Assembly (NCBI GenBank): GCA_031267235.1
Contig: JAIRZM010000021.1
Location: 62,001 to 126,000 of the forward strand
Source of the DNA: Holosporaceae bacterium
GTDB taxonomy: Bacteria; Pseudomonadota; Alphaproteobacteria; UBA3830
Length of the DNA stretch: 64,000 nt
Direction: 5' to 3'
This document shows positions 29,136 through 38,138 of this stretch, in pieces. Under the pieces are notes generated by a model that saw only the letters and a list, made by a program, of their open reading frames with translations, was not told where the DNA came from and made no database searches. How positions within the stretch are numbered: the first letter of the stretch is position 1; every line of letters begins with the position of its first letter. Position numbers and translations under genes: made by a program.

Positions 29136-29588
29136 ATGCGAATATTTTCGTTTTGGTTGGTTGTCTTTCTCATTACGAAAGCGTCTCCAGTTGCTCTTGC
29201 TTCCCAATTTGTTAGTCTAAAATCATCCGAAGTAAATCTGCGTGTTGGACCTGGCAAGGAATATCCGATCAGTTGTGTGTTCATGAGAAACAATCTTCCA
29301 ATGTTGCTGGTTGCCGAATTCGAACAATGGAGAAAGATAAAATTTATGGACGGCACGGAGGGGTGGGTCCATCAAAACATGATTTCAAGAAAGAACACCG
29401 CCATTGTAATTACAGAGGATGCAGTTCTCTATCAATATGCTACCAATTCTCATCCAATTGCGAGAATGGAGAAAGGTGTTGTGGTTAGAATTTTGAAAAG
29501 AGAAAACGAGTGGGTGAAAATTGAGGTAAATAAAATAAAGGGATGGGCGCACGGCAAAGATCTATGGGGCTTGGAAAAAGAAGTGTAA
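29136..29588 (+). CDS. Exported SH3b-domain protein
   Basis: 150-residue protein with a Sec signal peptide (cleavage near residue 23, LASQF) and two bacterial SH3 modules: the first starts SEVNLRVGPGKEYPI (about 31-85) and ends GTEGWVHQNMI, the second runs about 90-148 and ends KGWAHGKDLWGLE. Proteins of this kind are common in alphaproteobacteria and are thought to bind cell-wall components; a precise role is unknown. GGAGA precedes the ATG by about 9 bases. Confidence 0.88.
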   Translation: MRIFSFWLVVFLITKASPVALASQFVSLKSSEVNLRVGPGKEYPISCVFMRNNLPMLLVAEFEQWRKIKFMDGTEGWVHQNMISRKNTAIVITEDAVLYQYATNSHPIARMEKGVVVRILKRENEWVKIEVNKIKGWAHGKDLWGLEKEV

Positions 29589-29601
29589 TCGACAAGCGTC
29601 T

Positions 29602-29618
29602 ATGCGGCGGCGCCGCAT
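29602..29618. repeat. GC-rich perfect hairpin
   Basis: ATGCGGC-GGC-GCCGCAT forms a 7-bp stem with a 3-base loop, 13 bases after the SH3b gene. No T-run follows on either strand, so it is not a standard terminator; it could block 3' decay or be a small repeat element. Confidence 0.45.
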
Positions 29619-29688
29619 CAGGAAAAAGCTATTTCCAGGAGAAGGCGCTTGCAAAAATGCGGCAAAGTTAATAGATTTACTGTCATGA

Positions 29689-29762
29689 GCGGGTGTAGCT
29701 TAATGGTAAAGCTTCGGCCTTCCAAGCCGATGACGTGGGTCCGATTCCCATCACCCGCTCCA
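29689..29762 (+). tRNA. tRNA-Gly (TCC)
   Basis: Cloverleaf with acceptor stem GCGGGTG/CACCCGC, short D-arm, anticodon stem TCGGC/GCCGA with loop CTTCCAA (anticodon TCC), T-arm GGGTCCGATTCCCAT and an encoded TCCA end. The T-loop begins TCCGA rather than TTCGA. Confidence 0.95.
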
Positions 29763-29819
29763 TTTATGGCAGAGCGCAGACTTGGAGTATGGTGCTCAGT
29801 TTTACTTGCATGCTTGAAG

Positions 29820-29990
29820 TTACAGATACTTTGCTAGGTTGTTATATATTCTTTGATATCCGCCGCCGACATTTCTGAAAGCAGCAGTGCAGGCGACGCA
29901 GATCAGAGTGATTATTAGAACGTATTCCATAGCAGTGGCGCCTTTTTTGTTTTTTTTCAGTCGGCCTAGTAAGTGTTTTAGTAAACTCAT
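29820..29990 (-). CDS. flp: Flp/Fap-type pilin subunit
   Basis: A 56-residue gene. A basic start (KHLLGRLKKNKKG) is followed by ATAMEYVLIITLICVACTAA. This matches Flp pilins, where prepilin peptidase cuts after the Gly and the mature protein begins with a hydrophobic helix bearing an EY pair at positions 5-6. The product therefore should be an inner-membrane prepilin assembled by a Tad secretion machine. GAGGAA lies about 11 bases before the ATG. No tad, rcp or cpaA gene is in this window, so the gene is an orphan here. Cys31 and Cys34 in the helix are unusual. Confidence 0.82.
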   Translation of the reverse strand: MSLLKHLLGRLKKNKKGATAMEYVLIITLICVACTAAFRNVGGGYQRIYNNLAKYL

Positions 29991-30126
29991 CAATCAGTGT
30001 TCCTCAATGCGCAATGCGATTACCAATTATTAGATGATTTTCACACAGCGAGAGTTAAAAATTAGTTAATGATGGTAATAAATTGAAATTTAGTGTATCA
30101 TGGCCCGCTAGATTTGTGGATGTGCC

Positions 30127-30765
30127 ATGGAGCTTTTTCTAGATACTGCAGAGCTGGACGAAATCGTCAAATATAGAGATTTTATTGACGGCGTTACCAC
30201 CAATCCGAGCATCATGTCAAAATACAAGCTGTCCGACCATGGTTCACTAATTAAGGAGATTTGCAAGGTGGTTTCAGGGCATGTCAGCGTAGAGGTAATT
30301 TCCCAGAAGTATGACGATATGGTTAAGGAAGGGCGAAGAATCTCTAAAATCTGCGACAATGTCTGCGTTAAATTACCATGTACGTCAGATGGACTAAGAG
30401 CGTGCAAAACTCTGTCCATCAAGGGAATTCCCACAAATTTGACGCTGTGTTTTTCTTCAATTCAAGCTTTATTGGCTGCTAAATGCGGTGCGACCTACGT
30501 TTCGCCATTCCTGGGTAGATTGGATGACAATGGTCATGACGGAATGCTTTTGGTGGAGGAGATTGTTGAAATTTTCGATGCGCAGGGTTATGAAACAAAA
30601 GTGCTGTCGGCTTCCGTGAGAAATCTGCAGCATGTGATTCAATCGGCGCGCGTTGGTGCATCGGCCATAACTATATCTCCGCAAATCTTTGGGCAATGCC
30701 TCCAGCATCACCTCACAACGCTGGGATTAGAGCGTTTTAGTGAGGATTTTCAAAAAAGCAAATAA
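30127..30765 (+). CDS. Transaldolase / fructose-6-phosphate aldolase-like protein
   Basis: Class I aldolase of the small transaldolase (TalC/FSA) subfamily, likely linking pentose phosphates to glycolysis. 212 residues, the family size, beginning MELFLDTAELDEI and DGVTTNPSIMSK. The Schiff-base lysine is Lys82 in VCVKLPCT; later motifs are GIPTNLTLCFSS and ATYVSPFLGRLDDNG. FSA and transaldolase activities cannot be told apart by sequence here. Confidence 0.93.
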   Translation: MELFLDTAELDEIVKYRDFIDGVTTNPSIMSKYKLSDHGSLIKEICKVVSGHVSVEVISQKYDDMVKEGRRISKICDNVCVKLPCTSDGLRACKTLSIKGIPTNLTLCFSSIQALLAAKCGATYVSPFLGRLDDNGHDGMLLVEEIVEIFDAQGYETKVLSASVRNLQHVIQSARVGASAITISPQIFGQCLQHHLTTLGLERFSEDFQKSK

Positions 30766-30772
30766 TGGTTAC

Positions 30773-32104
30773 ATGCGTTTCATCGTAAAGAGCTATGGGT
30801 GCCAGATGAATTCCTACGATTCTCAGAGAATGGAGGATTCTCTACTGGAGGCTAGCCATCAGAGAGCAAATTCGCTGGTGGACGCTCGTCTGATTGTTTT
30901 CAATACCTGTTGCATACGCGAAAAAGCCAGCGAAAAGTTGTTTTCTGATTTGGGGCGAGTTCGGGCGCTGATGAATGGGTCAGCGGAAAAATTCTTGATA
31001 GCGGTTACGGGCTGCGTTGCTCAATTTCAGGCTCAAGATGTGCTTAAGCGTGCCCCCTGGGTAGATATAATACTTGGCACTCAAGACATTCATCAAATCG
31101 CAACAAAAGTCGATGAGGCAATGCATAAACAGCTTTCCGGAAGCTTGGTTTCCACAACGCTCAATGCCAAAAGCAAATTCATGCGCTTATCCGAGCAATT
31201 TTTCCACAGGAACGTTGCAGAATTTATAACAATACAGGAGGGATGCAATAATTTCTGCACCTACTGCGTTGTTCCTCACTCGCGAGGAAGAGAATTTTCC
31301 CGCGCCGCTGTTGACGTGATTCAGGAGGCTAAACAATTGATACTTCTCGGCGTAAAGGAAATCACTTTGCTAGGCCAGAACGTTAACGCGTACGCCGGAG
31401 AAGGCTTGGATGGGAAAAAATGGAATTTATCTCGACTACTTGCGGAATTTGGGCAACTGAACGGCCTGAAGCGATTGAGATACATCACTTCTCATCCACG
31501 CTATATGGATGAAGGCATCGCGGAGGCACATGAAAAAATTGCTACTTTAGCCCCTTCTTTGCATTTGCCTATTCAGTCCGGATCTAATAGAGTACTTGGG
31601 AGAATGAATCGCAAGTATACCGTGGAAGAGTATCTAAAATGCATCCAGATGCTGAGGGAACACAGACCTGACTTGGCATTTTCGTCCGATTTTATCGTCG
31701 GTTTTCCGGGAGAGACCGATGAGGATTTTCAGCAAACCATAGAATTAGTTGAAAAAGTGCGGTTTTCTCAGGCGTATTCGTTTAAGTATAGTTCGCGACC
31801 GAATACAGCGGCTGCGACGATGAACGATCAAATTTCTGACACTATAAAGTCTCAAAGACTCAGAGTCCTGCAAGATCTTTTGAACGAGCAGCAGAATAAA
31901 TTTAATAAAAGTTTTGTGGGCAGGCATGTAAACGTATTATTTACAAAAAAAGGTAAACATAAAGATCAAATAACAGGGCGTAGCGAATATGCTCAAGCCG
32001 TGACTGTGTACAATGACGATGGCGCTGTGTTCATCGGAGACATTGCTCGGGTAGAAGTTACGGAAACGTTACCCCATAGCTTGATTGGTAAAGTGGTCAA
32101 ATGA
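30773..32104 (+). CDS. miaB: tRNA-2-methylthio-N6-dimethylallyladenosine synthase
   Basis: Radical-SAM methylthiotransferase modifying A37 of tRNAs that read U-starting codons. 443 residues from MRFIVKSYGCQMN; a GTG at 30740 inside the previous gene is an alternative. The N-terminal domain supplies the auxiliary cluster cysteines (SYGCQMN, NTCCIREKA, VTGCVAQF). The SAM motif is GCNNFCTYCVVP (CxxxCxxC), followed by GQNVNAYAGEG, and a TRAM domain ends the protein (about 380-440). It heads miaB-ybeY-corC; phoH, usually between miaB and ybeY, is missing. Confidence 0.97.
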   Translation: MRFIVKSYGCQMNSYDSQRMEDSLLEASHQRANSLVDARLIVFNTCCIREKASEKLFSDLGRVRALMNGSAEKFLIAVTGCVAQFQAQDVLKRAPWVDIILGTQDIHQIATKVDEAMHKQLSGSLVSTTLNAKSKFMRLSEQFFHRNVAEFITIQEGCNNFCTYCVVPHSRGREFSRAAVDVIQEAKQLILLGVKEITLLGQNVNAYAGEGLDGKKWNLSRLLAEFGQLNGLKRLRYITSHPRYMDEGIAEAHEKIATLAPSLHLPIQSGSNRVLGRMNRKYTVEEYLKCIQMLREHRPDLAFSSDFIVGFPGETDEDFQQTIELVEKVRFSQAYSFKYSSRPNTAAATMNDQISDTIKSQRLRVLQDLLNEQQNKFNKSFVGRHVNVLFTKKGKHKDQITGRSEYAQAVTVYNDDGAVFIGDIARVEVTETLPHSLIGKVVK

Positions 32105-32628
32105 ATTTGGATATATCCGTTGAATGCGATTTGTGGAACGAGGCGGAAGTTAGAGTCGTCACGAAGGATAGCCTAGACGCAGCATTTTCCATTGTTGAGC
32201 CGAATCTATTGGATGAAAATAAATTTCGAAAAAGTGCAATTGAAATATGCTTTCTGTTTACAAATGATTACGAGGTTCGTCTTTTGAATAAAACATACCG
32301 TGGAATTGATAAACCGACTAATGTACTGTCGTTTCCCACAAACTCGACATTGCCGAAAATTGATGGTGATTGCCTGGAGGAAAAAGATGCGCCGATATGC
32401 GTTCTTGGAAGCGTCGCTCTGGCCTATGAAACAATCAAGCGAGAGTCTTTGGATCAAAGCAAGAGCATGGAAAATCATTTAAAACACCTGATAGTACACA
32501 GCATGCTGCATCTATTGGGGCATAGCCATGACGATCCGGTTGCCGCTGAAAAAATGGAGAGCCTGGAGATCGTCATTCTTAGGAAGTTGAATGTTTCTAA
32601 TCCATATCAGAGAATAGAGGTTGTATGA
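32101..32628 (+). CDS. ybeY: Endoribonuclease YbeY
   Basis: Metal-dependent RNase for 16S rRNA 3' maturation and ribosome quality control. 175 residues with the zinc triad HSMLHLLGHSH (H-x3-H-x5-H pattern) at about 137-147, preceded by LNKTYRGIDKPTNVLSFP. It overlaps miaB by 4 bases (ATGA) and corC likewise, so the three are coupled. Confidence 0.96.
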   Translation: MNLDISVECDLWNEAEVRVVTKDSLDAAFSIVEPNLLDENKFRKSAIEICFLFTNDYEVRLLNKTYRGIDKPTNVLSFPTNSTLPKIDGDCLEEKDAPICVLGSVALAYETIKRESLDQSKSMENHLKHLIVHSMLHLLGHSHDDPVAAEKMESLEIVILRKLNVSNPYQRIEVV

Positions 32629-33491
32629 TTTCTAAATTTCGTAATTGCCTATCAAGATTGTTCGGGGAAAAGCAGGATGTTCCCCTCATAGATAGACTTG
32701 AAAATCTCATAGAATCAGATTCGGAGACCAACAAAAACGCAGCGGTTGATGATACCAGCGAGCTTGCGCTGGTTTCCAATGTGTTGGGCTTGAAGGATCT
32801 TACAGCGAAGGATGTAATGGTACCTCGAGCTGATATAGTTGCGGCAAAGGTGAATGCTACCCTGACCGAATTCATTGAGATTTTTTCTCAAAATAGTTTC
32901 TCCCAAATTCCCATTTATAAAAATACGTTGGACGATGTGGTAGGCATAGTTAAAGTTCGTGATTTTCTGCCATACACGAATAATCCTAAGTCCTTTGATA
33001 TAAGATCGCTGCTACGGGATGTAATTTACGTGGTTCCCAGCATACAATTGTTGGAATTATTAGTTGAAATTAGAGGTTCTGCCAATCATATGGTTCTGGT
33101 GGTAGATGAATTTGGGGGAGTCGATGGGTTGGTAACTCTACAGGATGTCGTTTCGGAAATTGTGGGAGAGATTCAGCAAAGTCACCATAGTATTTTTCCG
33201 CAAATAATAGCCAAACAGGATGGTTCGTTTCTTGCCGATGCAAAAATGTTGGTCACCGAATGTGAAAATTTGCTGGACATAGAATTGTTGAAATCATTGA
33301 TGCAAAAAGAAGATGATGAGCCAGATGTGGAAACATTGGGAGGCCTTGCCATGCTGTTGGCCGGCCGGATGCCAACTCGCGGTGAGACTCTGGTTCATCC
33401 ATCCGGAATAGAGCTGGAAATAGCGGAAGCGGATCCTCGTCGCGTAAAGAGAATTATCATTCGCAAGCCTGCACCAGAGACGTTTTCATGA
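32625..33491 (+). CDS. corC: CorC/HlyC-type CBS-domain protein
   Basis: 288-residue protein with two CBS domains (about 63-180; DLTAKDVMVPRADIVA, LVTLQDVVSEIVGEI) and a C-terminal CorC_HlyC transporter-associated domain ending PRRVKRIIIRK. Unlike full-length hemolysin-C proteins it has no membrane domain. Family members are linked to Mg/Co efflux or rRNA-related functions; the role here is uncertain. The usual next gene, lnt, is not present. Confidence 0.92.
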   Translation: MISKFRNCLSRLFGEKQDVPLIDRLENLIESDSETNKNAAVDDTSELALVSNVLGLKDLTAKDVMVPRADIVAAKVNATLTEFIEIFSQNSFSQIPIYKNTLDDVVGIVKVRDFLPYTNNPKSFDIRSLLRDVIYVVPSIQLLELLVEIRGSANHMVLVVDEFGGVDGLVTLQDVVSEIVGEIQQSHHSIFPQIIAKQDGSFLADAKMLVTECENLLDIELLKSLMQKEDDEPDVETLGGLAMLLAGRMPTRGETLVHPSGIELEIAEADPRRVKRIIIRKPAPETFS

Positions 33492-33524
33492 TTTATTTTC
33501 GGTGATTGTTAGAGCGGAGAGATT

Positions 33525-34319
33525 ATGCAGCAGAAGTGTAGAGTTTATTCTTCAAAAGATTTTGTGAGTCTAAGAAAAGCGGGAAAGCTTGCTGCTCATA
33601 TTTTGGATTATATCACTCCATTTGTAAAAAAAGGCATAACTACGCTGGAGCTTGATCAGCTGTGTCACGAGGAAATTCTAAGACATAACGCCATACCGGC
33701 AACAAAGGGCTATAATGGGTACCCGAAGTCCACGTGTATTTCTTTGAACCATGTAGTTTGCCATGGAATTCCTTCTGAACAAAAAATTCGCAACGGAGAT
33801 ATTTTGAACATCGATATTACGGTTATTCTAGACGGTTGGTACGGCGATACCAGCAGGATGTATGTGGTTGGAGAAGTTCCTTCCTCCGTTCTTGAGTTAA
33901 TAGATGTTACCCACGAGGCCATGATGCTGGGCATCGGGATGGTAAAGCCTGGCATACATCTGGGGGACATTGGCCATGCCATCCAGAGCTATGTTGAAGC
34001 GAAAAAATTTGCTGTTGTGAGAGATTATTGTGGTCATGGAATCGGTAGAGTTTTTCATGATGATCCAGCAGTTCTACACTTCGGTTATCCCGGGACCGGA
34101 ATGCTGCTGCAGTCGGGGCATGTCTTTACCATTGAGCCCATGGTGAATGCTGGCGGATATCAGACGAAGCTTTTGGCGGACGGATGGACAGCCGTTACCA
34201 GGGATCATTCTCTATCGGCGCAGTTCGAGCATACCATTGGCGTAACCACAACCGGGCATGAAATTTTTACCTTCTCTCCTACAGGATTGAGCAAACCACC
34301 CTATGAAATGTCCAGATAA
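33525..34319 (+). CDS. map: Methionine aminopeptidase type I
   Basis: Removes the initiator methionine from nascent proteins. 264 residues with metal ligands in the order Asp (LNIDITVILDGWYGDTSRM), His (DYCGHGIGRVFHDDP), Glu (FTIEPMVNAGG) and the final Glu (SAQFEHTIGVT). GGAGAG lies before the ATG. Its last 17 bases overlap radC. Confidence 0.97.
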   Translation: MQQKCRVYSSKDFVSLRKAGKLAAHILDYITPFVKKGITTLELDQLCHEEILRHNAIPATKGYNGYPKSTCISLNHVVCHGIPSEQKIRNGDILNIDITVILDGWYGDTSRMYVVGEVPSSVLELIDVTHEAMMLGIGMVKPGIHLGDIGHAIQSYVEAKKFAVVRDYCGHGIGRVFHDDPAVLHFGYPGTGMLLQSGHVFTIEPMVNAGGYQTKLLADGWTAVTRDHSLSAQFEHTIGVTTTGHEIFTFSPTGLSKPPYEMSR

Positions 34320-34998
34320 AAAAGATGGGAAAAATCACTTCATTGGTCATCGACGCAGACTGAGGGATAAGTTTCTATCCCATCCAGATAGTATGCGCAA
34401 TTACGAATTGATTGAGATGCTGCTTTTCCACGTTTTTCTCGTAAAAGACACTAAAAAATTAGCCAAAACTTTGTGCGATCGCTTTGGAACATTTAGAAGA
34501 ATTATTTTTGCTGATATGGCTGAAATCAATAAAATTGATGGACTGGGGATAACCTCAATTTGCTTGCTGCATCTGCTGCGGGAAATTTTTTCCCGAATGC
34601 TGCTGGAGCAGATTTCGGACTCTCCGATTATGGCCTCCAGCGCTCAAGTAATTGATTACTATAAGAATATTATTGGTATTATCAAGAAAGAACAGCTACG
34701 ATTGATGTTTTTGAATAACAAAAATAGGCTTATTTCTGAAGATATTCTGCAGGTTGGAACCATTAACCACGCTTCCATATATCCGCGGGAAATAATGCAA
34801 AAGGCGCTGGAATATGGCGCTAGCGCCATTATCATGATACACAATCACCCCAGCGGAGATCCAAAGCCGTCCAGGCAAGATGTTGTTGTCAGCAGAAATT
34901 TGAAAGATATTGCCAAAAAGCTTGATATAGAACTGTTGGACCATTTAATCATTGGGAAAAATTCTGTCTCTTCCCTGAAGGAGATGGCGCTAATTTAA
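34303..34998 (+). CDS. radC: RadC/JAMM-domain protein
   Basis: 231 residues with an N-terminal helix-hairpin-helix-like region (about 20-95) and a C-terminal MPN/JAMM domain whose metal motif is HNHPSGDPKPSRQD (about 180-193). Historically called a DNA repair protein, though its biochemical role is unsettled. It ends 5 bases from the convergent tssG. The N-terminal ATG lies within map. Confidence 0.93.
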   Translation: MKCPDKKDGKNHFIGHRRRLRDKFLSHPDSMRNYELIEMLLFHVFLVKDTKKLAKTLCDRFGTFRRIIFADMAEINKIDGLGITSICLLHLLREIFSRMLLEQISDSPIMASSAQVIDYYKNIIGIIKKEQLRLMFLNNKNRLISEDILQVGTINHASIYPREIMQKALEYGASAIIMIHNHPSGDPKPSRQDVVVSRNLKDIAKKLDIELLDHLIIGKNSVSSLKEMALI

Positions 34999-35003
34999 TG
35001 GAA

Positions 35004-35966
35004 CTACAAAATCATTGCGGCAGAGTCTAACTTTCGAGCTGGCATCCAGGAAGTCCTTCCCAAGATAGCTATTTTCTTATCTTGGCCGGAGGAAGTAGTT
35101 CCGATTTTTAGCGATGGAACGCTCTTGGGAGTCAGTTTCAGTACACAATAAAAGAACTCTCCCAAATATTTTCTCACCAAAAGTTTTAGTTTTTGCCGGG
35201 GTTCTTCATCGCAAAGCAACTGAAAGATTCGATGGTAATTTTCGTGCGTTAAAGCTATTTCTACTCCAAATGACGATAGAGAAACACTTTTGCCGAGTTC
35301 TGACGTTTTCCCCAATGTCATATTTCCGAGATGGTCTATCTTCTTGCGATGGGTCCAGAAAGTTCTAAATTCTTCTATTTGCGTTGAAAATCCAAGAGAA
35401 GCCTCGATGATAGCTTTTAGTCCGGCGGCGCTTTTTTCTTTTGTCCAGAACAAATAAGAAAGTCTGGCCATTCTTTTGTCCATTAGGGAAGGAGATTCTC
35501 CGGAAAAAGTCGCAATAGCGCGCGTCAACATGCAATTCGTGCCGCTATGTCTCTGGAGACTTAAATATCTGCGGCGACTAATTTGGTATGAAATCCCCAA
35601 TATTCTCATATTAAATGTGTTGACGAATTCGGGCATGGCGAAATTTTTTTCTTGATTGTTGCGAAGAATTAGCTCTCCATAGGGAGTCGGCAATGGCGCA
35701 TTTAAGCCAGACAGAGACAATCTTTCAACATATATGATTTTTACTCCGTCTATTTCTGAAATTTTTTCTATCTCGGTTCTGCGAAGATGGAATGAATTGA
35801 TACTGCCGGTTCGAAAAGTGGAATCGTAGAGATTAATCTCTTTGCCGAAAGATGTCTGCGCACCGTGTTCCAGAATATAGGCAGCCATCTCAAAGGAAAA
35901 TTGCTGCGGATATTTTTCTAGATATTGGATTAAAGGTAACTTTTGATCCCGAATTGAGTTCCCCAT
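35004..35966 (-). CDS. tssG: Type VI secretion baseplate protein TssG
   Basis: 320-residue wedge component of the T6SS baseplate (ImpH/VasB family). Visible family features: KYPQQFSFEMAAYILEHG near the N-terminus, LTRAIATFSGESPS, GFSTQIEEFRTFWTHR and LKLLVRKYLGEFFY. It overlaps the 3' end of tssF by 37 bases, as tssF-tssG often do, and it is the last gene of the minus-strand T6SS run, abutting radC. Confidence 0.88.
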   Translation of the reverse strand: MGNSIRDQKLPLIQYLEKYPQQFSFEMAAYILEHGAQTSFGKEINLYDSTFRTGSINSFHLRRTEIEKISEIDGVKIIYVERLSLSGLNAPLPTPYGELILRNNQEKNFAMPEFVNTFNMRILGISYQISRRRYLSLQRHSGTNCMLTRAIATFSGESPSLMDKRMARLSYLFWTKEKSAAGLKAIIEASLGFSTQIEEFRTFWTHRKKIDHLGNMTLGKTSELGKSVSLSSFGVEIALTHENYHRIFQLLCDEEPRQKLKLLVRKYLGEFFYCVLKLTPKSVPSLKIGTTSSGQDKKIAILGRTSWMPARKLDSAAMIL

Positions 35967-37696
35967 TTTTTCAAAACTCCGTTTCTAGAGGTATTTTTTA
36001 CTGATACTTCAGTAAAAGTATTTATGGAAGTGTAGGATGATAAAAATTTCGCTAACACAAGACTCAGGGGTATTCCAAGATTGGAGATAGTATCATCAAA
36101 AGTAATTTCTATCTCGGATCCCTGCACAAATCCTCTCCAGGTTTGATTGTCAATGCGTTTGGTGACGATGGAACTATCCATCGATACAATTGAGTCAATT
36201 TCTCCTGCGAGGACGGATCTGGATGCATCGGCGAATACCTCTAGCACTTCGCGAATTTTATTGACGCCGTTTTTGTCAAAGGAAATTGAATTCAACGAAA
36301 GCGCCGAAATTAATTTCCAAAGCACTTCCCCACTTTTAATGGATGGCTTTTGAATGGTAGGCCTATCCAGACAATAAATTTTTTTTACGGGAGCTGATAA
36401 TTCCATCTGCAATACGCCATGAACAGGAATTTGTTCCGCTGTGAACCTGTTGGTGCACAAAGTATAAGCATAGAATATCTTGTCAGCTGGATTTTGCGGA
36501 TTAAAATTTGTGTCGATAAAGGAAACATATGTATCTTCACCCAATGCATCCTTCATGTACGTGCTTTTTTTTCTGGATTTCCAGAAAATACCGAGTTCAT
36601 TTGTCGAATAATGATTGCAGGAAAAAAATTCTGGAATATATATCTCGGAGTTGTCTTTTGGATCTGCTGCCACCATTTTTTCTATCCTATAGATTTCATG
36701 GCTGGAATAGCGACGATAGTCGGGCACAAGACAGTATTCAACCTGCCTATGATCCAAATGTAATGGCTCAGTTATTTTAGAAAATATGTTTATGGCTGGA
36801 ACGGAGGATAGAGAAAAATTGTCCGGCGTTACGGGCATGGAAATATCATAACTCATTGGAATGTAAAGAAAATTATCTCCAGCGATGTCTTTGTTTTTAG
36901 GTAATTTAACATCAAAGCCATAGAACTTATCTGGAAATGAAAAATACTCCTGCAAAAATCTAAAACCCTTGTGGACAGTCGGAGGGTACGGAAGCAATGA
37001 TTCGTCGTCTCCTAGGCCAACTGGTGAAATTGCGGAAACGAATTCGAAATGCTTATCTTTTTGGTATAGAACGCTCTCTTCCGTAGAGAATATGGCCGAG
37101 AAAATTTTGCTTCGCAGAAGAGCGTTGGCTCGTATGTAGAAGCGCAGCTTTTCCGGTAATTGTTGGGCATTGGGAGTATAATTTATTTCTATTTTTAAAT
37201 AGTACGTGGATCTGGCATAGTAGCCGGGCAGGGATTCTCTTTGAATAACAGCTGCGGATCTAATTTCAGCTGGCCATAGCGCCAGGTCGTGCGCTATTCT
37301 GAAAGAGCATGTCTCTCCCGAATGACTAATGACCTGAAGCGATGTGTTTTTGGGAACTTTAAAGCCTGCTGCTTTCGCTGCTCTGGCCTGGTCAACGTCG
37401 AAATTTACCATAACGCAGGATGGAATCGTAAGAATCAGAGGTTCGTACAGCGCTTCCAGCATGACGCTGGCAATTTCCGGAAACTGGTCATCTATCTGTT
37501 TTTGTAACTTTCCCGTTAGGAATGCGAAACTTTCTATCATTCGTTCCACATGAGGATCTGAGGACTCATTATGAGATAGATCCAATCTTCGAGCAATTTT
37601 GGGAAATCGCGCAGCAAAATCGCGACCTGCCGTTCTTAGATAAGAGAGTTCGTATTGGTAATATTCTGATAGAATGTCTATGTCATTTTTAATCAT
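35930..37696 (-). CDS. tssF: Type VI secretion baseplate protein TssF
   Basis: 588-residue ImpG/VasA-family protein that forms baseplate wedges with TssG and TssE and contacts the spike hub. The N-terminus ELSYLRTAGRDFAARFPKIA and ADPH-like SDPHVERMIESFAFLTGKLQ are the family hallmarks, followed by FPEIASVMLEALYEPL. The length matches the family. The ATG is 1 base after the tssE stop, so it is coupled. Confidence 0.93.
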   Translation of the reverse strand: MIKNDIDILSEYYQYELSYLRTAGRDFAARFPKIARRLDLSHNESSDPHVERMIESFAFLTGKLQKQIDDQFPEIASVMLEALYEPLILTIPSCVMVNFDVDQARAAKAAGFKVPKNTSLQVISHSGETCSFRIAHDLALWPAEIRSAAVIQRESLPGYYARSTYYLKIEINYTPNAQQLPEKLRFYIRANALLRSKIFSAIFSTEESVLYQKDKHFEFVSAISPVGLGDDESLLPYPPTVHKGFRFLQEYFSFPDKFYGFDVKLPKNKDIAGDNFLYIPMSYDISMPVTPDNFSLSSVPAINIFSKITEPLHLDHRQVEYCLVPDYRRYSSHEIYRIEKMVAADPKDNSEIYIPEFFSCNHYSTNELGIFWKSRKKSTYMKDALGEDTYVSFIDTNFNPQNPADKIFYAYTLCTNRFTAEQIPVHGVLQMELSAPVKKIYCLDRPTIQKPSIKSGEVLWKLISALSLNSISFDKNGVNKIREVLEVFADASRSVLAGEIDSIVSMDSSIVTKRIDNQTWRGFVQGSEIEITFDDTISNLGIPLSLVLAKFLSSYTSINTFTEVSVKNTSRNGVLKKWGTQFGIKSYL

Positions 37697-37697
37697 A

Positions 37698-38120
37698 TTA
37701 TGAATCTATCACTACCGGAAATGATAACTGTGCTTTCTGGTTTTCAAATTCTACAGTTGCATCAATGCTTACGAACAGAGAACGCGGATCATTTCCAACG
37801 CCAACGACCTTGGATTTTACATTTCCCAATCGCGGTTCGAACTGTTTTATTATTTTGTCGATATTATTTTCTAATTCCTGCGTTTCAAAAACGTTTTCTG
37901 CTGAAGTTGGCGCTGTAATGTTTATGCCATAGGAAAATGGACTTAAATCTTTCCGATTCTTCCATAAAATAGCAATCCTAGTATTCAATAGGCGCATTAG
38001 ATCTTCGCGAATGGAATTTTGTAGTTCATCCAAAGTCAGAAGTCGTCGAGAGTTTTTTTCAAAAAGCGTTTCCGGATCTTTATCCGTTAATTTTTCAAAT
38101 AATGGAATGATGTTGCTCAT
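37698..38120 (-). CDS. tssE: Type VI secretion baseplate protein TssE
   Basis: 140 residues from MSNIIPLFEKL (a TTG five codons earlier is possible); gp25-like lysozyme-fold protein without lysozyme activity. Family features: SIREDLMRLLNTR near residues 35-48, SYGINI and the C-terminal ELENNIDKIIKQFEPRLGNVKSK. It sits between hcp and tssF, the normal T6SS order. Confidence 0.9.
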   Translation of the reverse strand: MSNIIPLFEKLTDKDPETLFEKNSRRLLTLDELQNSIREDLMRLLNTRIAILWKNRKDLSPFSYGINITAPTSAENVFETQELENNIDKIIKQFEPRLGNVKSKVVGVGNDPRSLFVSIDATVEFENQKAQLSFPVVIDS

Positions 38121-38138
38121 GATAAAATTTCTCAATCA

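Noticed and set aside
28568..29356. 262-codon minus-strand open frame
   Set aside because: It lies opposite pgsA and the SH3b gene, both of which have clear family motifs.
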